DNA of 14,333 nt from an uncultured Ruminococcus sp. (GTDB taxonomy: Bacteria; Bacillota; Clostridia; Oscillospirales; Acutalibacteraceae): NCBI GenBank assembly GCA_902783815.1, contig CACZSM010000268.1, forward strand, positions 1-14,333, read 5' to 3'. Numbering within the stretch: the stretch's first letter is position 1; each line of letters opens with the position of its first letter. Position numbers and translations under genes: made by a program. The notes under the pieces were generated by a model, which saw only the letters and a list, made by a program, of their open reading frames with translations, was not told where the DNA came from and did no database searches. Shown one piece after another: positions 6,907 through 13,110 of the stretch.

Positions 6907-8118
6907 ATGAGTCTTATCGTTCAGAAATTCGGCGGAAGCTCCGTTGCAAATGCCGAAAGAGTGTTCAATGTTGCAAGGATCGTTACTGATACCTACAAAA
7001 AAGGCAACAGGGTCGTAGTTGTTGTTTCTGCACAGGGCGATACAACTGACGATCTGATTGAAAAGGCTAATGAGATCAATCCTGATGCGTCCAAAAGAGA
7101 AAAAGATATGCTTCTTGCTGCCGGCGAGCAGATATCTATTGCCTTGCTTGCAATGGCTATTGAAAGACTGGGCTGTCCGGTCGTATCACTGCTTGGCTGG
7201 CAGGCTGGATTCCAGACGACTTCTGCATATACTTCTGCAAGAATAAAGAGTGTCAGAACAGACAGGATAGAAAAAGAGCTTGATAAGAATAATATTGTAG
7301 TTGTAGCAGGATTCCAGGGTATAAACCGTTATGAGGATGTTACTACCCTCGGCAGAGGCGGTTCTGATACAAGTGCGGTTGCTATCGCTGCTGCAATGCA
7401 CGCAGATCTTTGCCAGATCTTTACGGATGTTCAGGGCGTATATACAGCCGATCCGAGAAAGATACCTAATGCAAAACTGCTGAAAACTATCTCATATGAT
7501 GAAATGCTGGAGCTTGCAACACTTGGCGCACAGGTGCTGAATAACAGAAGCGTTGAGATGGCTAAGAAATATAATATAGAACTGGAGGTTCTTTCAAGCT
7601 TTACGAACACTCCGGGTACAATCGTTAAGGAGGCTAAAAAAATGGAAAAATTACTGATAAGCGGTGTGGCAAAGGATACAGATATAGCAAGAGTTTCAGT
7701 TATCGGCGTACCGGATGAGCCGGGTCTTGCATTCAAGATGTTCTCAAGACTTGCTGCGAAGAATATCAATATTGATATAATTCTCCAGTCTATCGGCCGT
7801 GACGGTACAAAGGATATTTCCTTTACAGTTGCAAAGTCAAGTGCAAAGGAAGCCGAGGAAGTAATGAATGAATATGTCAGCAATGTAGGCGGCAAAAAGG
7901 TTCTTGTTGACGAAAAGGTAGCAAAGGTTTCTATCGTTGGCGCAGGTATGGAAAGTCATGCCGGAGTTGCTACAAAGATGTTTGAGGCTCTGTATGATGC
8001 TCATATCAATATCCGTATGATCTCTACAAGTGAGATAAAGGTTTCTGTTCTTATTGATGAGGAGTTTGCTGATGCAGCTGTAAAGGCTATTCATGCAAAG
8101 TTCTTTGACGAGGACTGA
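6907..8118 (+). CDS. lysC: Aspartate kinase (alpha chain)
   Basis: It phosphorylates L-aspartate with ATP, the first committed step to lysine, threonine, methionine and diaminopimelate; cytoplasmic. The 403-residue length matches the Bacillus LysC/aspartokinase II type. The kinase domain shows 'VQKFGGSSVAN' (5-15), 'AAGEQISIALLA' (71-82), 'TTLGRGGSDTSAVAIA' (146-161) and 'FTDVQGVYTADPR' (172-184). Two ACT domains follow: about 262-330 ('VIGVPDEPGLAFKMF') and about 338-402 ('VGAGMESHAGVATKMF'), the usual lysine/threonine feedback module. TGGAGG lies just upstream of the ATG. The 91-base gap after hom has only a weak hairpin and is too short for a lysine riboswitch. The stop lies 2 bases from the stop of the convergent gene. 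An internal in-frame start at 7642 is listed separately. Confidence 0.95.
   Translation: MSLIVQKFGGSSVANAERVFNVARIVTDTYKKGNRVVVVVSAQGDTTDDLIEKANEINPDASKREKDMLLAAGEQISIALLAMAIERLGCPVVSLLGWQAGFQTTSAYTSARIKSVRTDRIEKELDKNNIVVVAGFQGINRYEDVTTLGRGGSDTSAVAIAAAMHADLCQIFTDVQGVYTADPRKIPNAKLLKTISYDEMLELATLGAQVLNNRSVEMAKKYNIELEVLSSFTNTPGTIVKEAKKMEKLLISGVAKDTDIARVSVIGVPDEPGLAFKMFSRLAAKNINIDIILQSIGRDGTKDISFTVAKSSAKEAEEVMNEYVSNVGGKKVLVDEKVAKVSIVGAGMESHAGVATKMFEALYDAHINIRMISTSEIKVSVLIDEEFADAAVKAIHAKFFDED
7642..8118 (+). CDS. Internal-start aspartate kinase beta subunit (ACT domains only)
   Basis: A perfect AAGGAGG (7627-7633) stands exactly 8 bases before an ATG at 7642, in frame with lysC at codon 246. The product would be 158 residues, 'MEKLLISGVAKD' onward, made of the two ACT domains only. 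In Bacillus subtilis aspartokinase II, the beta subunit is made from an internal start inside the alpha gene and equals its C-terminal 163 of 408 residues, which puts that start also at about codon 246. The match in position, frame and ribosome binding site strongly suggests an alpha2beta2 enzyme here. Translation from this start has not been shown for this organism. Confidence 0.65.
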   Translation: MEKLLISGVAKDTDIARVSVIGVPDEPGLAFKMFSRLAAKNINIDIILQSIGRDGTKDISFTVAKSSAKEAEEVMNEYVSNVGGKKVLVDEKVAKVSIVGAGMESHAGVATKMFEALYDAHINIRMISTSEIKVSVLIDEEFADAAVKAIHAKFFDED

Positions 8119-8120
8119 TA

Positions 8121-8633
8121 TCATAACCTTGTGCCGCAGCACAGTAATGCAGCGCCGCAGGACAGGATGATCTCATCCGGAGCATCATTAAATCTCCGGA
8201 AAATATATTCACATGGTTCTGTAATGCCACGGGGAGTTTTTATGCTCCTGTTCAGACTGATGAGGCAGCTGTCGTCATCGGAGCTGGAAATTGTAAGCGT
8301 ATCATTCCCGGATATTGAGCAGATCATCGCAGTACAGCCGTAATGCTCTGCTATCCTCAGAGCATTGAAGTCATAACGGTTTATGACAGCCGTACAGCCG
8401 GAAAGATCAATATTGAAGTTATCGTAGTTATCTTCTGCGAAAATGACTGTACTTCCCGGCAGTGATATTTTTGCTGATCCGTCAGTAAGAATAATATTAT
8501 AAATCGGGTCGGCGCAGGTACTGAAGCATTTTCCGGGACTTGAAATCAAAGCGCCTCCGTATTCCTCACAAAATCGTACAAGTATATTGCTTACGGGAAA
8601 AGGGGCTTGTTCTGCTACAATAATGGTTTTCAT
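8121..8633 (-). CDS. Unrecognised cysteine-rich protein
   Basis: This is a 170-residue protein of no family I can name. It has 11 cysteines (22, 36, 40, 80, 100, 105, 123, 141, 159, 165, 166), unusually many for a cytoplasmic protein, without paired CxxC spacing. There is no signal peptide or clear transmembrane segment. The sequence alternates hydrophobic strands and loops, suggesting an alpha/beta fold. The segment about 100-142, with 'SISGNDTLTISS' and 'LNRSIKTPRG', looks the most motif-like and faintly recalls short uncharacterised clostridial proteins (memory only). GGAGGT (8646-8641) precedes the ATG (8633) by 7 bases. It has its own candidate promoter after the terminator of the ABC gene, and converges on lysC with a 2-base gap. 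Good ribosome binding site and full-length frame support it as real. Confidence 0.7.
   Translation of the reverse strand: MKTIIVAEQAPFPVSNILVRFCEEYGGALISSPGKCFSTCADPIYNIILTDGSAKISLPGSTVIFAEDNYDNFNIDLSGCTAVINRYDFNALRIAEHYGCTAMICSISGNDTLTISSSDDDSCLISLNRSIKTPRGITEPCEYIFRRFNDAPDEIILSCGAALLCCGTRL
8342..8366. repeat. Perfect intragenic inverted repeat
   Basis: AATGCTCTG (8342-8350) and CAGAGCATT (8358-8366) pair perfectly over 9 bp with a 7-base loop, inside the cysteine-rich protein gene. No T-run follows on either strand. It lies in the probable 3' read-through region of the lysC transcript. Confidence 0.55.
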
Positions 8634-8661
8634 ACTGTACCTCCGGCATATATTTAAAAAG

Positions 8662-8691
8662 AGTATATCCGCTTTAGAGCGGTTTATGCAA
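8662..8691 (-). promoter_or_regulatory. Candidate promoter with palindromic spacer
   Basis: On the minus strand, TTGCAT (8691-8686) and TATACT (8667-8662) are 18 bases apart. The spacer holds a perfect inverted repeat CCGCT / AGCGG (8669-8682), which could be an operator. The -35 abuts the T-run of the preceding terminator. It would drive the cysteine-rich protein gene with a leader of about 20 bases. Confidence 0.45.
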
Positions 8692-8727
8692 AAACCCTCC
8701 GCATCTGCGGAGGGTCAAAATTTTTTT
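8690..8727 (-). terminator. Intrinsic terminator of the fumarase/ABC operon
   Basis: CCCTCCGC (8695-8702) and GCGGAGGG (8707-8714) form a perfect 8-bp GC-rich stem with a 4-base loop. On the minus strand it is followed at once by TTTTT (8694-8690), ideal for ending the ABC ATPase transcript 14 bases after its stop. On the + strand T7 (8721-8727) begins 6 bases after the stem, so it may also stop + transcripts arriving from lysC, less efficiently. Confidence 0.9.
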
Positions 8728-8728
8728 A

Positions 8729-9529
8729 TCACTTTGCAAACTCAGGATACTTCTCCATAGTTTCTTCCATAGTACCGTCAAATATCACCTTTCCGTTTTG
8801 CAGGTAGATACAGCGCTCACATATTTCCTGTATATCTCTGCCGTGGCTTACATACAGCACAGTAATATCCCTTGTTATCATCTCTTTTATTTTAGCCTTG
8901 CACTTTTTCTTGAATGTTGCATCTCCGACGCTCAGGGCTTCGTCAATTACAAGTATATCAGGATTAGTATTGATATTGATAGCAAACCCCAGACGCATTT
9001 TCATACCTGATGAATATGTCCTGACAGGCTGATCTATGTAATCACCAAGATCTGCAAAATCAATTACTTTTTGTTCGATCTCCTTGATCTCCTTATCATT
9101 CAGTCCTAAAACATAGCATTTGAAGCTGATATTTTCCCTTCCGGTCATATCAGCGGAGAAACCAGCCGTAAGCTCCAGAAGAGCCGCAACTCTGCCTTTT
9201 ACAGTTACCTCTCCGGTTGTCGGGAAAGCAACTCCGGTTATCATTTTAAGTACAGTAGATTTTCCTGCGCCATTTCTTCCGATTATGGCAACAGATTCAC
9301 CTTTGCGTATGGTAAAGTTCACACCGTCCAGAGCCTTATGACGCTTGTATTTCTTTGACTTGATAAACAGAGCCTTAAACTGTTCACGGCTGTTTTTGTA
9401 AAGGGTATATACCTTTGTGACATTATCAAATGTTATTATTGGTTCTCCGATCCCGATATCATCAGAGCATTGAGAAGTTGTTTCCTCAGCAGTTTCGTTT
9501 TCCTTTAATTGTTCCTTTGTTTCTTCCAT
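8729..9529 (-). CDS. ABC transporter ATP-binding protein, polysaccharide/teichoic acid export type
   Basis: ATPase of the Wzt/TagH/RfbE class, which powers export of lipid-linked polysaccharide or teichoic acid through a partner permease. In the 266-residue form: an acidic N-terminal extension (1-30), Walker A 'GRNGAGKST' (84-92), the class-typical 'ALLELTAGFSADMTGREN' segment (116-133), signature 'YSSGMKMRLGFA' (172-183), Walker B 'ILVIDE' (192-197) and H-loop His229. All catalytic elements are intact. There is no C-terminal carbohydrate-binding domain, so it is the short form. I chose ATG 9529 because it lies 1 base after the fumarase beta stop with AGGA 8 bases upstream. ATG 9550 (7 residues longer, AAAGG upstream) is an alternative that would overlap the upstream gene by 20 bases. 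Either way translation is coupled to the fumarase gene. No cognate permease lies next to it in this window, which is odd for this class. Confidence 0.88.
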   Translation of the reverse strand: MEETKEQLKENETAEETTSQCSDDIGIGEPIITFDNVTKVYTLYKNSREQFKALFIKSKKYKRHKALDGVNFTIRKGESVAIIGRNGAGKSTVLKMITGVAFPTTGEVTVKGRVAALLELTAGFSADMTGRENISFKCYVLGLNDKEIKEIEQKVIDFADLGDYIDQPVRTYSSGMKMRLGFAININTNPDILVIDEALSVGDATFKKKCKAKIKEMITRDITVLYVSHGRDIQEICERCIYLQNGKVIFDGTMEETMEKYPEFAK

Positions 9530-9530
9530 A

Positions 9531-10085
9531 TCAGCTTTCCTTTCCGTCATTAACAGCCTTTGTTACCAGCACACTGTTACCCTTTGAATCAATGGCAACG
9601 ATCGCCGGAAAATCCTCAACATAAAAACGATAGATAGCCTCAGTTCCAAGATCCTCATATGCGAGGGTCTCCATTTTTTTAATGCTGTTTGAGATCAGCG
9701 CCGCAGCGCCGCCAATAGCGGCAAAATATACGCATCCATTCTTTATCATGGAATCAATAACAGCCTGATTTCTTGCGCCCTTGCCGATCATACCTTTCAG
9801 ACCTCTGTCAAGCAGAGCAGGAGCATATTTATCCATTCTGTAGCTTGAAGTAGGGCCAGCCGGTCCCACAGCATGACCCGGCTTTGCCGGAGCAGGTCCG
9901 ACATAATAAATGACCTCTCCATCTATATCCACCGGGAGTTTTTCGCCATTTTCAAGAAGCTCATACAGTCTTTTATGAGCTGCATCCCGTCCTGTAAGCA
10001 TTGAACCGGTGATAAGGACGCTGTCTCCGGCTTTAAGATCTTTAATAGTTTCGTCCGTAAGCGGAAGTGTTATTTTTTTAGCCAT
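9531..10085 (-). CDS. Class I fumarate hydratase, beta subunit
   Basis: This is the C-terminal-type subunit (184 residues) of the heterodimeric iron-sulfur hydro-lyase converting fumarate and L-malate. Family motifs: 'TGRDAAHKRL' (31-40), 'GPAPAKPGHAVGPAGPTSS' (63-81), 'GMIGKG' (98-103) and 'FAAIGGAAALIS' (121-132). It equals the C-terminal domain of single-chain FumA. L(+)-tartrate dehydratase beta (TtdB) is a close relative and cannot be excluded on sequence alone, but without tartrate genes nearby fumarase is the likelier role. GGAGGT precedes the ATG by 5 bases; the gene begins 17 bases after the alpha-subunit stop. Its stop abuts or overlaps the ABC ATPase start. Confidence 0.9.
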   Translation of the reverse strand: MAKKITLPLTDETIKDLKAGDSVLITGSMLTGRDAAHKRLYELLENGEKLPVDIDGEVIYYVGPAPAKPGHAVGPAGPTSSYRMDKYAPALLDRGLKGMIGKGARNQAVIDSMIKNGCVYFAAIGGAAALISNSIKKMETLAYEDLGTEAIYRFYVEDFPAIVAIDSKGNSVLVTKAVNDGKES

Positions 10086-10102
10086 AGTTTACCTCCATGA
10101 TC

Positions 10103-10954
10103 TCAGATCTCAGTTTCCTTATGTCTTGCAGCATGACAGCATATATTAACAGCTACAGGCATACCGGCGATATGTGTCGGGAAGTATTCGATATTTACTC
10201 CGAGAGCAGTATTGTCGCCGCCAAGACCAGCAGGGCCAAAGCCCATAGCATTGATATCCGCAAGAAGCTCCTTTTCCAATGCTGCATAGCGAGGGTCACT
10301 GTTATCAGTGTTTATAGGTCTGAGAGTAGCTTTTTTAGCAAGCATTGCAGCCTTTTCAAATGTACCTCCGATTCCCACTCCTACAACTATTGGAGGACAT
10401 GGGTTAGGGCCGGCATATTTTACTGTATCCAGAATGAATTTCTTTACACCCTCAAGTCCGGCAGACGGGGTGAGCATTTTTATTGCAGACATATTCTCAC
10501 TGCCGAAGCCCTTGCAGCCTGCAAGTATTTTAATTTTATCTCCCGGAACAATAGTAGTATAAATTATTGCAGGAGTATTATCCTTTGTATTTACCCTGTC
10601 GAAAACAGGGTCATCTACAACAGATTTGCGGAGGTAGCCGTCAATATATGCTCTCCTTACGCCCTCCTGTACAGCATCCTCGAAGCTGCCCCCGTCAATA
10701 ACGACTCTTTCGCCGTATTCGACAAAAAGCACAGCCATTCCGGTATCCTGACAAAGCGGAACTTCCTCTCTTGCGGCGATGCGGTCATTTTCGATTATCT
10801 GAGAAAGTACACTTTTTCCGGTCGGTGACGACTCGCCGTCTTCCGCCTTTAAAAGAGCTGACATAATATCATCGCCGATATAGTAGTTCATATCCATATA
10901 TAGTTTTTTTACTGCGTCAGTAACAGCAGCAGCTTTAATTATCCTGATATCCAT
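10103..10954 (-). CDS. Class I fumarate hydratase, alpha subunit
   Basis: The catalytic iron-sulfur subunit (283 residues) pairs with the beta subunit encoded downstream. The three cysteines expected to hold the [4Fe-4S] cluster are visible: C68 in 'EVPLCQDTGMA', C147 in 'LAGCKGFGSEN' and C186 in 'GPNPCPP'. 'GVGIGGTFEKAAMLAKKA' (192-209) and 'GFGPAGLGGDNTALGV' (238-253) are also typical. The enzyme interconverts fumarate and malate and is oxygen-sensitive, fitting an anaerobe. I placed the start at ATG 10954 because GGAAAGG lies 8 bases upstream; the frame is open to an ATG at 10987 that has no ribosome binding site and adds a non-family hydrophobic stretch. It is the first gene of the fum-fum-ABC operon. 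Tartrate dehydratase alpha is the main alternative identity. Confidence 0.9.
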   Translation of the reverse strand: MDIRIIKAAAVTDAVKKLYMDMNYYIGDDIMSALLKAEDGESSPTGKSVLSQIIENDRIAAREEVPLCQDTGMAVLFVEYGERVVIDGGSFEDAVQEGVRRAYIDGYLRKSVVDDPVFDRVNTKDNTPAIIYTTIVPGDKIKILAGCKGFGSENMSAIKMLTPSAGLEGVKKFILDTVKYAGPNPCPPIVVGVGIGGTFEKAAMLAKKATLRPINTDNSDPRYAALEKELLADINAMGFGPAGLGGDNTALGVNIEYFPTHIAGMPVAVNICCHAARHKETEI

Positions 10955-11023
10955 AATTAGTACCTTTCCAAAAAATAGTAATAACATTCAGTGCTGAAAG
11001 CGCACGAATATCCTCTGTACTAT

Positions 11024-11052
11024 ATTATATAATGAATCAGCGCTAATTTCAA
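11024..11052 (-). promoter_or_regulatory. Sigma-A promoter of the fumarase/ABC operon
   Basis: On the minus strand, TTGAAA (11052-11047) and a perfect TATAAT (11029-11024) are separated by exactly 17 bases. Transcription would start near 11017, about 60 bases ahead of the alpha-subunit ATG at 10954, which supports the shorter start chosen for that gene. Confidence 0.75.
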
Positions 11053-11110
11053 CATTTTTCAGCGGATACAGTCAAATCTAAAAAAACAGAGTAAATATTG
11101 AACAAAAAAA

Positions 11111-11160
11111 GTTAAGAATTTGTTATCATTCTTGACAAAGCTGACGATATGTATTAATAT
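11111..11160 (+). promoter_or_regulatory. Promoter with overlapping inverted repeat
   Basis: A perfect TTGACA (11132-11137) is followed after 17 bases by TAATAT (11155-11160, 4 of 6 consensus). The -35 overlaps an inverted repeat GTTAAGAAT (11111-11119) / ATTCTTGAC (11128-11136), 8 of 9 positions complementary, a possible operator. A second small palindrome TTAACA / TGTTAA (11172-11186) lies in the leader. It serves the zinc-finger/TPR gene starting at 11237. Confidence 0.55.
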
Positions 11161-11236
11161 TAGAATGGTTATTAACATTTTGTTAAAATTTTCTGCTATC
11201 TGAAAATAATAAACTTACTGTTGGGAGTATATATAT

Positions 11237-13057
11237 ATGGCTGTTGAAAATAAAAAACTGCTTGAGGAAAAAAATATACATTTGTGGTTCGAGGGTTCTC
11301 CGCTGATGTTCTGCTCTATGAAATTAGAGCTGAATCTGACGGTGGGGGCTATGTTCGCCTACGCAAAATTTATGAATGTACAGCCTGAGAGGATAAACTC
11401 TGTTGTCTGTGATATCATATGCTACGATTCCGTAAGAAGAGAAGTTGATGTAATTGTAGGATGTACCTATAATAAACTTGATATCGGCAGAAATATGACA
11501 TTCGGCTCTGAGATATCATTCCGTATTGCTCACCCGGATACAAGAAATGTAGAGTTTGTTTTGAGATCCGTAACAACAATGTCAGGTGCGAAATGGGAAA
11601 ATACTGAAAAAAACCGTTTCAATATTGATATGGAGCAGGAAAATATCTTCAATGTACAAAAGGAACTGCATAAGCAGTTTATATCTGACTGTGCAAAGGT
11701 TGATCTTGACCATACAAAACTTATTTTCCAGCCCGTATTCAAGGAAAAATACTGGCTCTGCGGCTGTGGTACGCTTAACTGGTCGGAAGAGGAACAGTGT
11801 ACTGTGTGCGGAGCAGGCAGGGAATGGCTGAGGAAAAATACAGATCATGATGTGCTAAGAAAACAGCTTGATGAGGTCGAGGCAAATGCCGCAATAATAA
11901 GAGCTGAGGCGGAAGCAGCTGAAGAAGCTGAAAAGGAAAAAGAAGAGGAAGAATTCAAAAAAAGAAGTGAAAAACAAAAAAAGGAGCTTCTGAGTAAGGA
12001 AAAGAAGTATTACAGACATAGAGTTGTAACGGGTGTGCTGGTGGCGATCCTGATGTTCGTTGCCGGATTTGCCGCTTATAAATACGGAGTTCCCTATGTG
12101 AGATATCTTATAGCTGTAAATGAGCTGAATCATTCTGAGTACGACAGCGCTATCGAAAAGTTCAGTAAGATAGACGGTTTTCTTGACAGTAATGAGCTTA
12201 TGAAAAAGTCTATTTACGGTAAGGCAACAAGAGTTTATAATGCCGGAAAAATGCTTGAGGCTGCTGAACTGTATAAGAGGATAGAGGGCTTTCTTGACAG
12301 TACCCAGAAGTATATCCAGTCAATGAAAATGGCGGCTGAAAGGGCAGAGGAAACCGGAGATTATATTAATGCGGCAGAGCTTTACAGGATGCTTGGAAAC
12401 GAAGCCGTGGATGAGTATAATATATGCGTAAAGAAAATATACTCCACAGCAACAGAAAAAATGGCAAAGTCAAGATATGATGAGGCATATAAGTCGTTCC
12501 GCTTCCTTGATAAATACAAGGACAGCCGTGAGCTTGCAGATGAATGTATGTACCAGTTGGCTGCAATAAGCTATGATGATGCGGATTATCTTACAGCATT
12601 GGAAAGATATGAAAGCATAAAGGGCTATAAGGATACTGATAAGATACTGACAAAGCTTTCTGCGCTGAAAAAGATTCTTAGTGCTGCTGATGAATACGGA
12701 ACTCCGGCGGTATGGAACGGCAGCAGAATAGAGTGTCCGAAGTGCGGTGATAAGGTGGATTATGTTTTTGAATTCTACGGAAACGGAGATTTCAAATTCG
12801 GAGTGATGTGTGATAAGGAATCTGATGTTCTTATGATGCAGGGAACATTCAAGATAGAGTCCGGAAAAATATACCGCAAGACTATAAAGAATAATACAGC
12901 CGGTTGGGAGGAAATATCGAGGATCGTAAGTCTGGATGTGAATAATGAGGATGTTGAGGGCAAAAATACAGCAATGACTCTGAAAAATCCATTCGGCAAG
13001 GACAATATAAAGGTCTATGGCAATATAATGACGGATGATACAATTTCTATAGGCTGA
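11237..13057 (+). CDS. Zinc-finger / coiled-coil / TM / TPR-like membrane protein
   Basis: This 606-residue protein is of unknown function. Visible parts, in order: a beta-rich N-terminal domain (about 1-165); a zinc finger W173-L-C175-G-C177-x3-N181-x6-C188-x2-C191, which follows the RanBP2-type pattern with a shortened first gap; a highly charged Glu/Lys/Ala coiled coil (about 203-258); and one transmembrane helix (263-286). A helical-repeat region (about 292-480) follows, with TPR-like units such as 'YDSAIEKFSKIDGFLDS', 'AAELYKRIEGFLDS' and 'LERYESIKGYKDT', spaced about 35-75 residues. A C-terminal beta domain (490-606) starts 'CPKCG' (500-504) with a further Cys at 525. With basic residues on the N-side of the helix, the zinc finger is predicted cytoplasmic and the repeats extracytoplasmic, but the C-terminal CPKCG would then be outside, so topology is uncertain. 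GGGAG lies 9 bases before the ATG. It has its own promoter and no co-transcribed neighbour. Confidence 0.8.
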   Translation: MAVENKKLLEEKNIHLWFEGSPLMFCSMKLELNLTVGAMFAYAKFMNVQPERINSVVCDIICYDSVRREVDVIVGCTYNKLDIGRNMTFGSEISFRIAHPDTRNVEFVLRSVTTMSGAKWENTEKNRFNIDMEQENIFNVQKELHKQFISDCAKVDLDHTKLIFQPVFKEKYWLCGCGTLNWSEEEQCTVCGAGREWLRKNTDHDVLRKQLDEVEANAAIIRAEAEAAEEAEKEKEEEEFKKRSEKQKKELLSKEKKYYRHRVVTGVLVAILMFVAGFAAYKYGVPYVRYLIAVNELNHSEYDSAIEKFSKIDGFLDSNELMKKSIYGKATRVYNAGKMLEAAELYKRIEGFLDSTQKYIQSMKMAAERAEETGDYINAAELYRMLGNEAVDEYNICVKKIYSTATEKMAKSRYDEAYKSFRFLDKYKDSRELADECMYQLAAISYDDADYLTALERYESIKGYKDTDKILTKLSALKKILSAADEYGTPAVWNGSRIECPKCGDKVDYVFEFYGNGDFKFGVMCDKESDVLMMQGTFKIESGKIYRKTIKNNTAGWEEISRIVSLDVNNEDVEGKNTAMTLKNPFGKDNIKVYGNIMTDDTISIG

Positions 13058-13110
13058 TCGCAGCGCAGTGTACCCGGAGAATACCTCCTATGGGTGCCTG
13101 CGCTGATATC
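13056..13110. terminator. Large nested hairpin between convergent genes
   Basis: CAGCGCAG (13061-13068) and CTGCGCTG (13098-13105) form a perfect 8-bp stem. Inside, ACCC (13072-13075) pairs with GGGT (13092-13095), and GGAG (13076-13079) with CTCC (13085-13088) around a 5-base loop. GAT/ATC (13056-13058, 13108-13110) can extend the base. It fills the whole gap between two convergent stops and overlaps both. No T-run follows on either strand, so it is a non-canonical, possibly bidirectional terminator. Confidence 0.55.

Noticed and set aside
10097..10828. Plus-strand 243-codon open frame opposite the fumarase alpha gene
   Set aside because: The minus strand holds clear fumarase motifs with promoter and ribosome binding site over the same bases; the + frame product has no recognisable features.
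10955..10987. Upstream ATG (10987) for the fumarase alpha gene
   Set aside because: It has no ribosome binding site and adds a hydrophobic stretch not seen in the family, whereas ATG 10954 has GGAAAGG at 8 bases.
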